DNA of 64,000 nt from positions 3,720,001 to 3,784,000 of the forward strand of contig OZ253939.1 in NCBI GenBank assembly GCA_965267245.1, written 5' to 3'. Of the stretch, positions 63,629 through 64,000 are shown one piece after another (positions within the stretch are counted from its first letter, which is position 1; every line of letters starts with the position of its first letter). A model generated the notes under the pieces. The model ran no database searches and was not told the DNA's origin. It worked only from the letters and a program-made list of their open reading frames with translations. Source of the stretch: JANSWY01 sp965267245. GTDB taxonomy: Bacteria; Bacteroidota; Bacteroidia; Cytophagales; Cyclobacteriaceae. Both the position numbers and the translations under genes were made by a program.

Positions 63629-64000
63629 ATGAAGCTAGAAAAAATTAACCTTGGAGAGACTGGTAACTTCTCTCCTCTTTTTTTGGATTATCTGAACCAA
63701 AAAGACTCCTTAAAAGCATTTTATAATCAATTTCCCGAAACCAGGAACTTCAAAAAGCTAATTGAAGAACGTAATTTCAATCAGGATAAGCGAAATGTAC
63801 TATTCAATGAGCTCACTTCACAGTATCAAAGTCTGGAAGTAACTCCACTAGTGACCAAAAATCTTTCGCTACTGAAAGAGACTAACACCTTCACAGTCAC
63901 AACAGGACACCAGCTCAATATTTTTACAGGCCCGCTTTATTTTATTTACAAAATAGTAACCACGATTAACACTTGTGAGGTGCTTTCAAAAGCATATCCA
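63629..64000 (+). CDS. bshC: Bacillithiol biosynthesis protein BshC, N-terminal part
   Basis: An open frame from the ATG at 63629 to the window edge (124 codons). The segment TTGHQLNIFTGPLYFIYKIV matches the conserved ATP-binding-type region of BshC, preceded by the helical N-terminus typical of the family (FSPLFLDYLNQKDSLKAFYN). BshC adds cysteine to GlcN-malate to form bacillithiol. The gene continues beyond the window. It is too short in the window for its C-terminal coiled coil to be seen. Confidence 0.85.
   Translation, partial: MKLEKINLGETGNFSPLFLDYLNQKDSLKAFYNQFPETRNFKKLIEERNFNQDKRNVLFNELTSQYQSLEVTPLVTKNLSLLKETNTFTVTTGHQLNIFTGPLYFIYKIVTTINTCEVLSKAYP

Noticed and set aside
1..64000. 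CRISPR array, insertion sequence, integrase or prophage
   Set aside because: No regularly spaced repeats, transposase or recombinase motifs, or phage structural genes were seen on either strand.

Overview
The window is a low-GC, gene-dense chromosomal segment from a member of the Bacteroidota, most likely a marine or aquatic Cytophagales-type bacterium. Support for this: type IX secretion genes (a PorZ-like protein with a C-terminal sorting domain and two PorG/DUF6089-like barrels), the Bacteroidota gene order nadK - porG - uppS - bamA - ompH - ompH beside pdxJ, a bacillithiol gene (bshC), TAnnTTTG-type -7 promoter boxes and few Shine-Dalgarno sequences. Genus and species cannot be read from the sequence.

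Region 1 (1-26036, nearly all on the minus strand) is an exopolysaccharide or capsule locus. In transcription order it holds nucleotide-sugar genes (UDP-glucuronate 4-epimerase-like, rfbB, rfbA, rfbC, UDP-glucuronate decarboxylase-like). A terminator follows. Next come a UDP-HexNAc-type dehydrogenase, a complete PAPS supply and PAP recycling set (cysC, cysD, cysN, cysQ), the export machinery (SLBB/Wza-like protein, Wzz-like protein, Wzx flippase) and an aldo/keto reductase. The locus ends with a membrane protein of unknown function, a MenD-like ThDP enzyme, a GH39-like lipoprotein, a pyruvyltransferase-like protein, two glycosyltransferases (one cut by the window edge) and a PAPS-type sulfotransferase. 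Two lipoproteins that look like beta-propeller glycosidases (7813-10450) lie on the opposite strand inside the locus. The simplest reading is a sulfated, probably pyruvylated, uronic-acid or xylose-containing surface polysaccharide. No Wzy polymerase, initiating transferase or rfbD is visible, so the locus probably continues to the left.

Region 2 (26201-30767, plus strand) is a cytochrome c maturation operon: ccmB, ccmC/ccsA, a small CcmD-like protein, ccmE and ccmF. CcmE carries Cys in a CxxxY motif where classical CcmE has its haem-binding His. ccmA is not adjacent.

Region 3 (30832-47502) is mainly housekeeping. It holds a DUF2520 dehydrogenase, a UbiA prenyltransferase, purN, purH and the mreBCD-pbp2-rodA elongasome operon. 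An acidic protein of unknown function lies on the opposite strand. Then follow a ferredoxin, tdk, porZ, recO, a 2-oxoglutarate-type dioxygenase and chrA.

Region 4 (47501-57422, minus strand) is a long envelope operon from yqeY and cvpA through a hydrolase, a CBS protein, nadK, two PorG-like proteins, uppS and bamA to two OmpH/Skp chaperones, ending at a terminator. Region 5 (57484-64000, plus strand) carries pdxJ, a hydrolase, an RsmI-like methylase, metK with a terminator, a BNR-repeat lipoprotein, rimO and the start of bshC.

I found no rRNA, tRNA, CRISPR array, insertion sequence or prophage. The least ordinary items are the sulfation module inside the polysaccharide locus, the ThDP-enzyme and membrane-protein pair, the Cys-type CcmE, the KTS box in PBP2 and the possible ether-lipid prenyltransferase.
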